From Pseudomonadota bacterium (GTDB taxonomy: Bacteria; Pseudomonadota; Gammaproteobacteria; Acidiferrobacterales; Acidiferrobacteraceae), in NCBI GenBank assembly GCA_021794595.1, contig JAJYQN010000102.1, forward strand, positions 42,409-106,408: a stretch of DNA of 64,000 bases, read 5' to 3'. The translations under genes were made by a program, and so were the position numbers. The notes under the pieces were generated by a model. It was not told the origin of the DNA, searched no databases, and worked only from the letters and a program-made list of their open reading frames with translations. Shown piece by piece: positions 14,101 to 24,097 of this stretch (positions are counted from its first letter, which is position 1; the number at the start of each line of letters is the position of its first letter).

Positions 14101-14162
14101 CGGAAAATGTGCAGCACATCGTTGCGAGCACGGTGTCGCGGCTACCGGATGAGGTCCGATAG
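11142..14162 (+). CDS. dnaE2: Error-prone DNA polymerase (DnaE2/ImuC)
   Basis: PHP start [49 protein letters not shown]; immediately after imuB stop. Confidence 0.95.
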   Translation: [1006 protein letters not shown]

Positions 14163-14197
14163 CCGCGGTTGTGCTGGTACGTACCGTCTCTCCGCTT

Positions 14198-14995
14198 TTA
14201 CAATATTCCAAGCTCCATCGCTCTTTTGATGCAGGCCCGGCGACTCTTCGTCCCCATCTTGTTACGCGTGGCGTCGAGGTGCTCTTCTACCGTCTTTATC
14301 GATATTCTGAGCTCTTTTCCAATCTCTTTGTAGCTTGCGCCCTGCGCAAAAAGCGCGAGGACCTCTCGTTGGCGGGGCGTCACCCCGTGGGGCATGTGGC
14401 GTTTACTGCTCACAAGACGCCCCAGCTCACGCGCAATGGAGCGCGCCAATGCCAGCTTCTCGTGGAGCGGCCCGTCGCTTGATGAGATATCGAGACAGCC
14501 TATGAGATCGCCGTCTGAGCTGATGACAGGCGCCGCCGCGCACGACCAATCGCGAAAAATTCGGCACAGATGCTGCGGTCCGGTTAAGCCGACGGGGCTT
14601 TGGGTAGCAAGAGCCATGGCGACCGCGTTGGTGCCGGCGCTGTTTTCCGCAAGCGATGTGCCTGGCCGTAGGCCGAAATGGCTGGCCGCCGAGAGGATCT
14701 CGGGATGCGACCATAGGCCTAATATTCGCCCTTCTGTGTGTGTTAAGAGAAAGAGATTATGGGCCCCCTTCAGGTCGTTCATGTATTCCTCGATGACGAG
14801 CCTCGCATAGGTGAGAAGTCTTCCGTGCTGTTGAAGGAAGTTTTTAGCCTCACCGTCCAGGAGCGTGTCGCGGACACGTTCCTGGTGCTCGGATACGTCT
14901 AGTATGCGACAGCGGTCATAGGATTGCGCGAGGTGCTCAGGCGCCACAAGCCCGAGACCGTCGGCTGCTCTTATGGATTGTATCGTCTTCCACAT
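14198..14995 (-). CDS. GAF-sensor LuxR-type transcriptional regulator
   Basis: C-terminal LuxR HTH VTPRQREVLALFAQGASYKEIGKELRISIKTVEEHLDATRNKMGTKSR; N-terminal GAF-like GTSLAENSAGTNAVAMAL..PVGLTGPQHLCRIFRDWSCAAAPV. Confidence 0.85.
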   Translation of the reverse strand: MWKTIQSIRAADGLGLVAPEHLAQSYDRCRILDVSEHQERVRDTLLDGEAKNFLQQHGRLLTYARLVIEEYMNDLKGAHNLFLLTHTEGRILGLWSHPEILSAASHFGLRPGTSLAENSAGTNAVAMALATQSPVGLTGPQHLCRIFRDWSCAAAPVISSDGDLIGCLDISSSDGPLHEKLALARSIARELGRLVSSKRHMPHGVTPRQREVLALFAQGASYKEIGKELRISIKTVEEHLDATRNKMGTKSRRACIKRAMELGIL

Positions 14996-15193
14996 ATCCC
15001 CTCCCGAATCAACTGCGGGTGAAAGGCCATGGGGGCGCGGGAGAATGTCTACCTTAATGGTAGTGATACCGTTGCCCCTTCATGGGACAGGCCGTTAGGC
15101 CGCAGCGCCACTATCGTAATAGCGCTAAGGACAGTCAACCTGCCGAAATCGACAGGAGGGGAAACGGAGGGTCTTTAGCGCCCGTAAGGGGTA

Positions 15194-15511
15194 TCACCGC
15201 CGGTCTGGGGTACTATGAGCCGCCATGACCGATGCGGGTAGGGCGTAGCTTTGTCGCCAAGCGGCGGCCATAGTCCGTTTTTTGTCGGTGGACAGGGTTT
15301 TGACGTGTGCCTCTAGGCGGCTTGCTTCAGAGCGGTCGACACACACCGTGGCCCCGATCATATGGCGCGGGCGATTCAGGCGGGTAAACATGGCGCCCCG
15401 GCCGGCTTTGTGTTCCTCGAACCGGCGCTCGATGTCGATCGTGATGCCGGTGTAGAGGCGGCCATTGACACACTCGAGGATATAGACAAACCAGGGCGGC
15501 GATTGGGCCAG
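15194..15511 (-). CDS. GIY-YIG nuclease superfamily protein, proposed CTG start
   Basis: (M)AQSPPWFVYILECVNGRLYTGITIDIERRFEEHKAGRGAMFTRLNRPRHM...; GGAGGT lies 5 nt upstream of CTG at 15511; no ATG/GTG/TTG in frame before the catalytic motif. Confidence 0.75.
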   Translation of the reverse strand: MAQSPPWFVYILECVNGRLYTGITIDIERRFEEHKAGRGAMFTRLNRPRHMIGATVCVDRSEASRLEAHVKTLSTDKKRTMAAAWRQSYALPASVMAAHSTPDRR

Positions 15512-15686
15512 ACATGACCTCCGGTGGCGTAAAAAAGACCCGCAATCCGGTGATGATAGGGTCTAGCCTTGCGAGCGTCCAGGCGCGCCGGTCAAAGGCG
15601 ATCGGGCGGCCCGGACCGGGCTTGGGCTCGAAAGTGCTACCTGTCGCGCACACACCAGGATCGCGGCGGTCGGTTATACTAAAGCT

Positions 15687-16331
15687 ATGACGCGCCATCG
15701 GACCGACCGTATCCTGACCACTATGGGGATCACCCTCTGGGAGCGGCGTGCGGAACCTAGCCCCTGCGGGTTTCAGGAGGCGACTTCTGGGTGGCAGCGG
15801 CTTATGCACGATGTCGCCCAGTGTACCCGCTGTCCGCTGCATAAGGGGCGTACCCAGACGGTTTTCGGGGTGGGGCCGCAAGGCGCCGCTTGGTGCTTCG
15901 TAGGTGAGGCCCCGGGGGCGGAAGAGGATAGGCAGGGTCAGCCTTTCGTCGGGCGTGCCGGGGGCTTACTGGGTGCTATGTTGAGAGCGCTCAGCCTATC
16001 TCGGGAAGAGGTTTTTATCGCCAATGTTCTTAAATGCCGACCGCCTGCCAATCGTGATCCCGAGCCCTTGGAAGTGGAGTCCTGTTTGCCCTTTTTGTCC
16101 GAGCAGCTGGCCTATGTGGGCCCCCGGGTCATCGTGGCACTCGGACGATTCGCGGCCCAAAGTCTCTTGGCGACGGATGAACCCTTGAGCCGGCTCCGCG
16201 GGCGTGTTCACGACTATCACGGGATGCCTCTTGTCGTAACCTATCACCCGGCTTATCTCTTGAGGCGCCCGGCCGACAAGGCCGCGGCATGGGCGGATTT
16301 GAAGCGGGCACGCGAGGCGCTTGCGTCATGA
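15687..16331 (+). CDS. Uracil-DNA glycosylase, family 4-like
   Basis: CTRCPLHKGRTQTVFGVGPQGAAWCFVGEAPGAEEDRQGQPFVGRAGGLL with Fe-S cysteines. Confidence 0.92.
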   Translation: MTRHRTDRILTTMGITLWERRAEPSPCGFQEATSGWQRLMHDVAQCTRCPLHKGRTQTVFGVGPQGAAWCFVGEAPGAEEDRQGQPFVGRAGGLLGAMLRALSLSREEVFIANVLKCRPPANRDPEPLEVESCLPFLSEQLAYVGPRVIVALGRFAAQSLLATDEPLSRLRGRVHDYHGMPLVVTYHPAYLLRRPADKAAAWADLKRAREALAS

Positions 16332-16816
16332 GCCGTTGGCCCTTACCGATAGAGAAGGAGGCGCCGAGCAACCAACGTCTGCGCTTGCGGGCGATGCGAT
16401 GGGAAGACCTGCCGTTTGTCTTACAGGTCGAGCATCTTGCCTATGAATTCCCCTGGACCGAAGGTATTTTCCGCGACTGTTTGCGGGCCGGCTATTGTTG
16501 CCGAATACTCGAGGATAAAGGGCGCTTTGCGGGTCACGGCGTGATGGCGGTGGCGGTGGGCGAATGCCATCTCCTGAACGTTTGTATCCACCCCCACTAT
16601 CAGCGCCGTGGTCTTGGCCGGCAGTTGTTAGTCCATCTTCTGGACGTGGCGCGTAAGGGCCATGCCCGAGTCGCGTTATTGGAGGTTCGGCGCTCGAACC
16701 GCGCCGCCTACGCGCTTTATAGTGAGCTTGGGTTCAACGAGATTGGTGTGCGCAAGAATTACTACCCGGGGCGGCATGGCCGCGAGGACGCCCTGATTTT
16801 GGCACGTGACCTTTAA
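16328..16816 (+). CDS. rimI: Ribosomal-protein-alanine N-acetyltransferase
   Basis: GNAT motifs [56 protein letters not shown]. Confidence 0.92.
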   Translation: MSRWPLPIEKEAPSNQRLRLRAMRWEDLPFVLQVEHLAYEFPWTEGIFRDCLRAGYCCRILEDKGRFAGHGVMAVAVGECHLLNVCIHPHYQRRGLGRQLLVHLLDVARKGHARVALLEVRRSNRAAYALYSELGFNEIGVRKNYYPGRHGREDALILARDL

Positions 16817-19617
16817 TCGCCCCGGGGCTCGTCGGCCAATCGATTTATGCGGGCCTTTTGATCGGCCAATTTTTGCAGTCGATCCTCGAAGTCTTTGAGG
16901 CGCCGGCGTTCTTCCTCCACCACCGGGGGTGGGGCTCGGTCGATAAAGTCGGGACGGCTGAGTTTGGTCTGCGCCCGCCCAATCTCCCGTTCCACCTTCT
17001 CGATTTCCTTGCCTAGGCGCTGCAGCTCTGCGGTCTTGTCGATGAGCCCTTTGAGGGGAACTAGGATGCGCCATGGGCCGACCAAGGCTACCGCCGATTC
17101 GGGGGCCCGGGCGTCGGCTGCGAGGATCGTGATGTCGGACACCCGGGCGAGTACCGCTATGGTCGCCTCGTGGGCCTTCAGCAGAGTGGCCGATGCCTCG
17201 GCTCCCGCGATCAGAACCGGGATCTTGACGCTTGGGCTGATATTCATTTCGCCGCGAATCGTCCGAACCGCGCCGATAAGACCCATGAGGGCCGCCATGT
17301 CGTTGACCGCCTGGTGGTCCACCCGGGAGAGATCGGCGTGCGGATAGGGTGCGCGCATGATGGTCGCGCCTTGACGCCCGCAGAGAGGCGCAATTTTCTG
17401 CCACAAGGCCTCGGTGATGAACGGCATGAGCGGGTGCAAGAGGCGCAATGCGGTTTCAAGGACGCGTAGCAAGGTACGCCGCGTCCCGCGGGCGCTCAGA
17501 GGGTCGGCGTGGGCAAGCACCGTCTTTGACCACTCAAGGTACCAGCTGCAGTACTCGTCCCACATAAAGCCGTACAGGGCTTGGGAGGCAAGATCGAAAC
17601 GGTAACTCGCGAACGCTTGTTCGACGGCCTGCTCAGTTTCTTGAAGCCTTGAAATAATCCAGCGGTCGCCGATGTCGAGTGTGCAGGGCCCCTCGTTGCC
17701 GCAGTCCTGGTTTTCGGTATTGAGGAGCACGAAACGCGCGGCATTCCAAAGCTTATTGCAAAAATTGCGATAGCCATCGACGCGCGCCAAATCAAAATTG
17801 ATATTGCGTCCCTGGGTCGCTAGGCTCGCAAAGGTCATACGTAAAGCGTCCGTGCCGTAGGCCGGTATCCCGTTTGGGTATTCGCGTTCCGTGGCGGTCC
17901 GGATCTCTTTGGCCTTGGCAGGTTGCATGAGACCGCTCGTGCGCTTGACGATGAGGTCTTGAAGACTGATGCCGTCGATAAGATCAAGCGGGTCTATGAC
18001 ATTCCCGCGCGATTTCGACATCTTCTGGCCCTTGGCGTCCAACACCAAACCGTGGACGTACACCTCTTTGAAAGGGACGTCGCCCGTGAACTTGAGGCCC
18101 ATCATGATCATGCGGGCCACCCAGAAGAAGATGATATCGAACCCAGTCACAAGGACATTGGTCGGATAGAAGCGCGCGAGGGCGGTGTCGGCGTGCGGCC
18201 AACCGAGCGTGGAAAATGGCCATAATGCCGACGAGAACCACGTGTCCAATACGTCCGGGTCTTGATGGAGGCGGATTTCCGGGCCGAGTCCATGACGCGC
18301 CCGCGTCTCTTTCTCGTCGCGCCCAACGTAGATTCGTCCGTCCTCGTCATACCAGGCAGGAATGCGATGGCCCCACCAAATCTGGCGGGATATGCACCAG
18401 TCCTTGATGTTGCGCATCCATTCGAAATAGGTTTTGTCCCAGTTGTCGGGGACGAAACGGACGCGTCCATCCTTGACCGCCTGGACGGCGGGTTGTGCTA
18501 AGGCCTCGGTGCGTACGTACCATTGGTCCGTCAGCCACGGCTCTATGATGGCGCGGGTGCGTTCGCCGCGCGGTACTTTGAGTTTATGGGGTTCTGCGCG
18601 AACGAGGAGTCCTTGATTCTCGAGGTCGGCGAGGATGCGTCGCCGTGCCTCTTCCCGGCTCAGGCCGTGGTAGGGCGATCCCGGGAGATCGATATGGGCC
18701 GTCTTGTCGAGGATGTTGGTCAGCGGGAGTTTATGCCGCAGGCCGACCTCATAATCGTTAAAGTCGTGGGCTGGTGTGATCTTGACGCATCCGGAACCAA
18801 AGCTCGGATCGACGTAGTCGTCGCCAATGATGGGAATCTCGCGTCCCGTGAGCGGGAGCGTTGCCGTTTGCCCTATGTATTTTTGGTAGCGGGGATCCTC
18901 GGGATGGACGGCTATGGCTTCATCGCCGAGCAGCGTTTCGGGGCGGGTGGTAGCCACGATCAGCGCATCTTTGCCACGGACGGGGTAGCGGATATGCCAC
19001 AGGAAACCGTCTTCTTCCTCAGCCGTGACCTCTAAGTCGGAAACGGCCGTTTCCAGGGAAGGGTCCCAATTCACGAGCCGTTTACCGCGATAAATGAGGT
19101 CCTCGTCATAGAGGCGGACGAAGACCTCGCGGACCGCCGAAGACAGGCCGTCATCGAGCGTGAAGCGCTCGCGGGACCAGTCGACCGATGCCCCCATGCG
19201 GCGCAGCTGTTCGCTGATGCGTCCTCCGGAGCGGGCCTTCCACTCCCATACCGCGGCCAGGAACGGTTCACGCCCAAGGGCGATGCGATTCGTCCCCGCT
19301 GCCTCCAATTGGCGTTCGACCACCATTTGGGTGGCAATGCCCGCATGGTCCGTACCCGGTTGCCATAGGGTGTCGTCGCCGCACATCCGGTGGTAACGGG
19401 TGAGGGCATCCATGATCGTGTCCTGGAAGGCATGCCCCATATGCAGGCTGCCCGTGACGTTCGGCGGCGGGATCATGATGCAGTAGCCAGGGCCCTGCCC
19501 GCTAGGCGCGAAGACGCCCATAGCCTCCCAGGTCTTGTAGAGGGCCTTCTCGATCAAGTCAGGCTCGTAGCTTTTGCTGAGAGCCGGCGAATCTTCGGTC
19601 ATGTCGGGTCGTGTCAC
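16813..19617 (-). CDS. valS: Valyl-tRNA synthetase
   Basis: [34 protein letters not shown]-terminal coiled coil. Confidence 0.97.
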   Translation of the reverse strand: MTRPDMTEDSPALSKSYEPDLIEKALYKTWEAMGVFAPSGQGPGYCIMIPPPNVTGSLHMGHAFQDTIMDALTRYHRMCGDDTLWQPGTDHAGIATQMVVERQLEAAGTNRIALGREPFLAAVWEWKARSGGRISEQLRRMGASVDWSRERFTLDDGLSSAVREVFVRLYDEDLIYRGKRLVNWDPSLETAVSDLEVTAEEEDGFLWHIRYPVRGKDALIVATTRPETLLGDEAIAVHPEDPRYQKYIGQTATLPLTGREIPIIGDDYVDPSFGSGCVKITPAHDFNDYEVGLRHKLPLTNILDKTAHIDLPGSPYHGLSREEARRRILADLENQGLLVRAEPHKLKVPRGERTRAIIEPWLTDQWYVRTEALAQPAVQAVKDGRVRFVPDNWDKTYFEWMRNIKDWCISRQIWWGHRIPAWYDEDGRIYVGRDEKETRARHGLGPEIRLHQDPDVLDTWFSSALWPFSTLGWPHADTALARFYPTNVLVTGFDIIFFWVARMIMMGLKFTGDVPFKEVYVHGLVLDAKGQKMSKSRGNVIDPLDLIDGISLQDLIVKRTSGLMQPAKAKEIRTATEREYPNGIPAYGTDALRMTFASLATQGRNINFDLARVDGYRNFCNKLWNAARFVLLNTENQDCGNEGPCTLDIGDRWIISRLQETEQAVEQAFASYRFDLASQALYGFMWDEYCSWYLEWSKTVLAHADPLSARGTRRTLLRVLETALRLLHPLMPFITEALWQKIAPLCGRQGATIMRAPYPHADLSRVDHQAVNDMAALMGLIGAVRTIRGEMNISPSVKIPVLIAGAEASATLLKAHEATIAVLARVSDITILAADARAPESAVALVGPWRILVPLKGLIDKTAELQRLGKEIEKVEREIGRAQTKLSRPDFIDRAPPPVVEEERRRLKDFEDRLQKLADQKARINRLADEPRGD

Positions 19618-19994
19618 GTCGGATTTTGGAGTGCTTCAGCGAGGGCGCGCTCGAGCGCCGCGATCATAGCAGGCTCGAGCGGCGGGTTCCCAGTCTTGGC
19701 CCAGATGGTCTCAAATCGACGCATCACGGCCCGGGCCCGGGTCGGTGCGGCCCCCGACTCTTCGAGGGTGTCGGGTGGGGTCTCCCGTTCCGGCCGGGCC
19801 GCCACGGCGCTCAGCGTGGGAATGGACGCCCCGATCACCCGCGGACTCTTGGCGGCCGGGGCGGGGACGGCAATGGCCGTGGTCAGAACCGGGATGCCGT
19901 CGTCGCCGAGGCTACTGGTGTTTTGGAGATCTGCGACCAAGGCCTTTAAGCCGGCGAGAATCTCGGGCAGGGTCTCGTGTTTTGCGCCCATCAT
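19614..19994 (-). CDS. Hypothetical protein between holC and valS
   Basis: Intact ORF with overlapping junctions on both sides; no recognised domain. Confidence 0.6.
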   Translation of the reverse strand: MMGAKHETLPEILAGLKALVADLQNTSSLGDDGIPVLTTAIAVPAPAAKSPRVIGASIPTLSAVAARPERETPPDTLEESGAAPTRARAVMRRFETIWAKTGNPPLEPAMIAALERALAEALQNPT

Positions 19995-20389
19995 GACAGG
20001 GTGTGGGCCGTCGGATTCAGGCCTTGTTGACGGTAATAACGAAACCTCTCGCGCGACTTGTCCTTTTCCGTAGGCGAATCCCCGATGGCCTCGAGAATGC
20101 GCATAAAGCCGGCCACGGGCGGGGGATCTTCCGCGAGCGGAATCAGGACTTCGCCCTGCGCCGGCAACGTGGCTCCTATGAGCACGGGCTCATCGGAGCC
20201 GGCGAAGCCGTGCGGCACGAAGCTATTGTCGGAAAACGTCCACAATAAGGCGTCAAAGTGCATGAGTTGTTCTTCCGGGACCCATACAAAAACCGCGTGG
20301 CCGTGCCGGTAAGCGGTATCCGCCAAGCGGCAGGCGAGTGCATCGCGCGAGGTTCCCGAGGCACCGAGGTAAAAGTCGACGCGTGTCAT
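19991..20389 (-). CDS. holC: DNA polymerase III chi subunit
   Basis: MTRVDFYLGASGTSRDALACRLADTAYRHGHAVFVWVPEEQLMHFDALLWTFSDNSFVPHG. Confidence 0.92.
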   Translation of the reverse strand: MTRVDFYLGASGTSRDALACRLADTAYRHGHAVFVWVPEEQLMHFDALLWTFSDNSFVPHGFAGSDEPVLIGATLPAQGEVLIPLAEDPPPVAGFMRILEAIGDSPTEKDKSRERFRYYRQQGLNPTAHTLS

Positions 20390-21867
20390 GCGGGACGGGC
20401 GCGCTTCCTCAAAAATTCGACCAGTAACGAGATAGGGCGCCCGGTTGCGCCCTTTTCTTTACCCCCCTTGTAGGCGATTCCGGCGATATCCAGATGCGCC
20501 CAGGGGTAGTTTTCGGTAAACCGTGCCAGGAAACAGGCAGCAGTGATGGTCCCGGCCTCGCGTCCGCCGATATTGGCCATGTCTGCGAAATTGGAGTCCA
20601 GTTGCTTTTGGTACTCCTCCCACAAAGGCAGCGGCCATATCCGATCGGCCGCCGTTTGGCCCGCGCTGTTCAATTCTTGGCTCAGGGCCTCGTTATTGCT
20701 CAAAAGCCCGCCCGCCTGCGAACCCAGGGCAATCACGCAGGCGCCGGTGAGAGTCGCGATGTCGATCACCGCGGCGGGTTTGAAGCGCTCGGCATAGGTG
20801 AGCGCGTCGCACAGTATGAGGCGGCCCTCGGCGTCGGTATTCAGGATCTCGATCGTCTGCCCGGAGAGGCTCGTGACGATGTCGCCTGGCTTTATGGCGC
20901 TGCCTCCCGGCATATTCTCCGTGGTCGGGACGAGCCCCACGATATTGATAGGAAGCTTCAGTTCGGCTGCGGCCTGCACGGTGGCCAGCACCGTGGCCGC
21001 CCCGCACATATCGAACTTCATCTCGTCCATATTGGCGGGCGGTTTGATCGATATGCCGCCCGAGTCGAACGTGACCCCTTTACCGACGAGGGCGATGGGG
21101 GCTTTGGCCCCATCGCCTCGATATTCCAGGACTAAGAGTTTGGCCGGCTCATGAGATCCGCGCGCCACAGCGAGTAGCGCCCCCATACCCAGGGTCTGCA
21201 TATCCGATTCTTCAAGCACGGTGATCGTTACCCCGGTGCGCGTCCCCAGGGCCCGCGCTTGATCCGCAAGATAGGAGGGCGTGCACATATTGCCGGGAAG
21301 GTTGGCGAGGTCTTTCGCGAACGAGATCGCGCGCGCCAGCGCCTGGCCCGTGGTCAAGGCCTGTTTGGCGTCGGTCTCCGACAGTTGCGGGGCTGCGAAC
21401 GCGCAGTTGCGCGGCATGGGGCGTTTGGGGGCGCGCGTCTTGAGACGATCAAAGCGGTAGAGGGCGTCTTCGGTGGCAACGATGGCTTGTTCGAGGCCCC
21501 AGGCCGGGTTACGATCTTTGATCGCGATTTCCGGCAAAAAGCAGCCGATAGTCTTCACATGGAGGTCGGCGGCCACCTGCGCTGCCCGGGCCACCGCTTC
21601 CTTAAACTGAGCGGCCTTGCATTCGCCTTGTGGGCCCATGCCCACCAGAATGACCCTCTGGGCTTGGCCGACTGGGCGTAACAGGGGAAGCGTCTGCCCG
21701 GGTTTGCCTTCGATGTCGCCTCGTTGCACAATGACCGTGATCTCGCCCTCGAGTAGATGATCGAGCGCGGTTGCGGCCTGCGAGAGGAGGCCGTTTTCAT
21801 GGATTCCTACGATGAGGCAGTCGGTCGCGAACTTTTCAGGGGCTTCTTGGGTGAATGTATATTCCAT
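20386..21867 (-). CDS. pepA: Leucyl aminopeptidase
   Basis: VGKGVTFDSGGISIKPPANMDEMKFDMCGAATVL, NTDAEGRLILCDALTYAE. Confidence 0.96.
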   Translation of the reverse strand: MEYTFTQEAPEKFATDCLIVGIHENGLLSQAATALDHLLEGEITVIVQRGDIEGKPGQTLPLLRPVGQAQRVILVGMGPQGECKAAQFKEAVARAAQVAADLHVKTIGCFLPEIAIKDRNPAWGLEQAIVATEDALYRFDRLKTRAPKRPMPRNCAFAAPQLSETDAKQALTTGQALARAISFAKDLANLPGNMCTPSYLADQARALGTRTGVTITVLEESDMQTLGMGALLAVARGSHEPAKLLVLEYRGDGAKAPIALVGKGVTFDSGGISIKPPANMDEMKFDMCGAATVLATVQAAAELKLPINIVGLVPTTENMPGGSAIKPGDIVTSLSGQTIEILNTDAEGRLILCDALTYAERFKPAAVIDIATLTGACVIALGSQAGGLLSNNEALSQELNSAGQTAADRIWPLPLWEEYQKQLDSNFADMANIGGREAGTITAACFLARFTENYPWAHLDIAGIAYKGGKEKGATGRPISLLVEFLRKRARPA

Positions 21868-21959
21868 AGGTTTCCGGAGTCTCTTCCCAGTTCCAAGGCA
21901 TGTGAGCGCTGTGGCGCGAATCCCCGCATGATAAACCGCTTACGCCGTCAGCAAAAGCC

Positions 21960-23048
21960 GTGATCGTCCATAAGGCCTTTTACCGCGAAGCGACCCAGAC
22001 CACGTTGCTTGTTACGCTCACGTTTTTGACCCTTTATCTCGTAGTGAGCCTCGTGAAGCTTCTGAGCGAGGCTGCCAGCGGCGAGTTTCCCGTGCACGTG
22101 GTTTTTAGTCTCCTGGGGCTTGAATTGCTGAAGAATTTGGCGATGATCCTGCCCCTGACGGTCTTTATCGGTCTTTTATTGACCATGGCCCGGTGGTATC
22201 GGGACAGCGAAGTGACGGTTTTGGCGGCCTGCGGGGTCGGTCTCTCTCAGCTTCTGCGGCCGACCTTCATTTGGATTAGCGCGGTGGCGGCCTTGGTGGG
22301 CGCCATCGCCTTTTACCTCGCGCCCATGGCGGCTCTGCTGCTCCACAAGATCAAACTCGAGAATACCTCGGCTTATGCCGCCGGTATCGTGCCCGGCCGT
22401 TTCAATCCTACCCGGAACGGCCGGGCCATTTTTTATGTCGAGCGGGTGGGTAATAACGGCCGCCTGTACGATATTTTCGTGAGTAGCGCCCAGTTCGGCA
22501 AAAGCGGGGTGCTTATCGCGAAACGCGGCTACGAGTATAAGAACCGGCATACCGGCGCGCATTTTTTGGTGTTGTTGAACGGCCGACGGTATCAAGGGAT
22601 CCCGGGGCGCGCGAATTACCGCATTCTGCGCTACCGCACCTACGCCCTGCGCATAAAGCGCAAGCCTTTTGCTCCGAACCCGACCAACCTCACGCGTGAC
22701 GAGGTGCCGACGCTGACCTTGTTGCGTTCGGCCGATCCGCGCGCCATCGCCGAATGGCAGTGGCGCTTGGCGCAACCCCTATCGCTTTTTGTGCTGGCGC
22801 CCCTGGCCTTGATATTTGCCTACACCGATTCGCGGAAAGGCGCCTTCGCACCGCTTTTTACCGCCATTTTGGCCTATTTCGGCTACGCCAATCTTTTGAG
22901 TATCGCCCATGCCCTCTTGGCCCGCGGGCAAGAGTCCTCGTGGCTCGGTTTGTGGTGGGTCCATGCGATCTTCGCGCTGCTGGCGGCCGTGCTTTTTAAT
23001 CGCCGCGCCCGAGGGAAGACGCTTTTGCCGCGGTTCGCCTTACGCTAA
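21960..23048 (+). CDS. lptF: LPS export permease LptF
   Basis: YjgP/YjgQ family translation, first of a tandem pair; divergent from pepA. Confidence 0.93.
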   Translation: MIVHKAFYREATQTTLLVTLTFLTLYLVVSLVKLLSEAASGEFPVHVVFSLLGLELLKNLAMILPLTVFIGLLLTMARWYRDSEVTVLAACGVGLSQLLRPTFIWISAVAALVGAIAFYLAPMAALLLHKIKLENTSAYAAGIVPGRFNPTRNGRAIFYVERVGNNGRLYDIFVSSAQFGKSGVLIAKRGYEYKNRHTGAHFLVLLNGRRYQGIPGRANYRILRYRTYALRIKRKPFAPNPTNLTRDEVPTLTLLRSADPRAIAEWQWRLAQPLSLFVLAPLALIFAYTDSRKGAFAPLFTAILAYFGYANLLSIAHALLARGQESSWLGLWWVHAIFALLAAVLFNRRARGKTLLPRFALR

Positions 23049-24097
23049 TGCGCCTTATATACACCTATATCGCAAAGCGCCTCGTCTTGAGCACGACCCT
23101 GGTCCTCAGTGTCTTTGTCGGGCTGTTTTTGTTTTTTGATTTGGTCACTACCTTGGGGCACGCGCAGCACGGTGCGCTCTATCGGGTGTTTGTGGTCCTA
23201 GCCCTCGGTTTACCGGCGAAGATCTCGATGCTCTTCCCGATGTCGGCCTTGGTGGGGTCTACCTTAGGCCTTTCGTCGCTCGCCATGGATGGGGAATTAA
23301 CTGCCTTACGGGCCGCCGGCGTGTCCGTCCGCCGCATCGCTTATGCGGCCCTGAGGGCGGCCCTGGTCTTGGGTCTTTTGACGGTCATTCTCGGCGACTT
23401 CGTAGGCCCCAAGGCCGCGTCCATCGCGCGGCGCGAACAGGCCCAGCAGGCCGGGATCGGCGCCGTCGAAAACGCTCAGGGTCTGTGGCTGAAGGAGGGT
23501 CGGAGCTTTGTGAACATCGGCGAAGTGTTGCCGGACCTCACCATACTCCGAGTGACTATTTACGATTTCGACCACGGGCAGTTGGCCCGCGAACTCTTTG
23601 CCGAAAGCGGCCGCTATCGCCACGGCAGATGGCAATTGCACAATGTATCCGAAACCCTCTTTCAGCACCCACGCTTGATCGTGAAGACGAGCGCGCATGG
23701 CTACTGGCAGGGGATCGCGCCGACCCTGCTCTCAGTTTTTGCAGTCAATCCGCATGCCTTGTCGCTGCTGAATTTATTTCGCTACATTCGCCATCTGCAC
23801 CGAAACCACCAGGCGACGGCACATTACGAACTCGTGTTCTGGTACAAGATCATGGCCCCGTTTACGACCGCGGCCATGGTCTTGCTGGCGGTGCCCTTTG
23901 TGTTTCGGCATTCGCGCCAAGGAGGGCTTGGCTTTAGGCTCTTTTTAGCGGTCGTTCTCGGTCTCATATTTTATGTGTTCAATCGCGGATTCGGCGATCT
24001 GACCCTGCTCTACCATTGGTCCCCCTTGCTTGGGGCGTGCGTCCCGACTGCGGGCTTAATGGGAATCGGTCTCGGACTTTTGGCGCGCGTTGGCTGA
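23048..24097 (+). CDS. lptG: LPS export permease LptG
   Basis: YjgP/YjgQ family; start overlaps lptF stop. Confidence 0.93.
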   Translation: MRLIYTYIAKRLVLSTTLVLSVFVGLFLFFDLVTTLGHAQHGALYRVFVVLALGLPAKISMLFPMSALVGSTLGLSSLAMDGELTALRAAGVSVRRIAYAALRAALVLGLLTVILGDFVGPKAASIARREQAQQAGIGAVENAQGLWLKEGRSFVNIGEVLPDLTILRVTIYDFDHGQLARELFAESGRYRHGRWQLHNVSETLFQHPRLIVKTSAHGYWQGIAPTLLSVFAVNPHALSLLNLFRYIRHLHRNHQATAHYELVFWYKIMAPFTTAAMVLLAVPFVFRHSRQGGLGFRLFLAVVLGLIFYVFNRGFGDLTLLYHWSPLLGACVPTAGLMGIGLGLLARVG

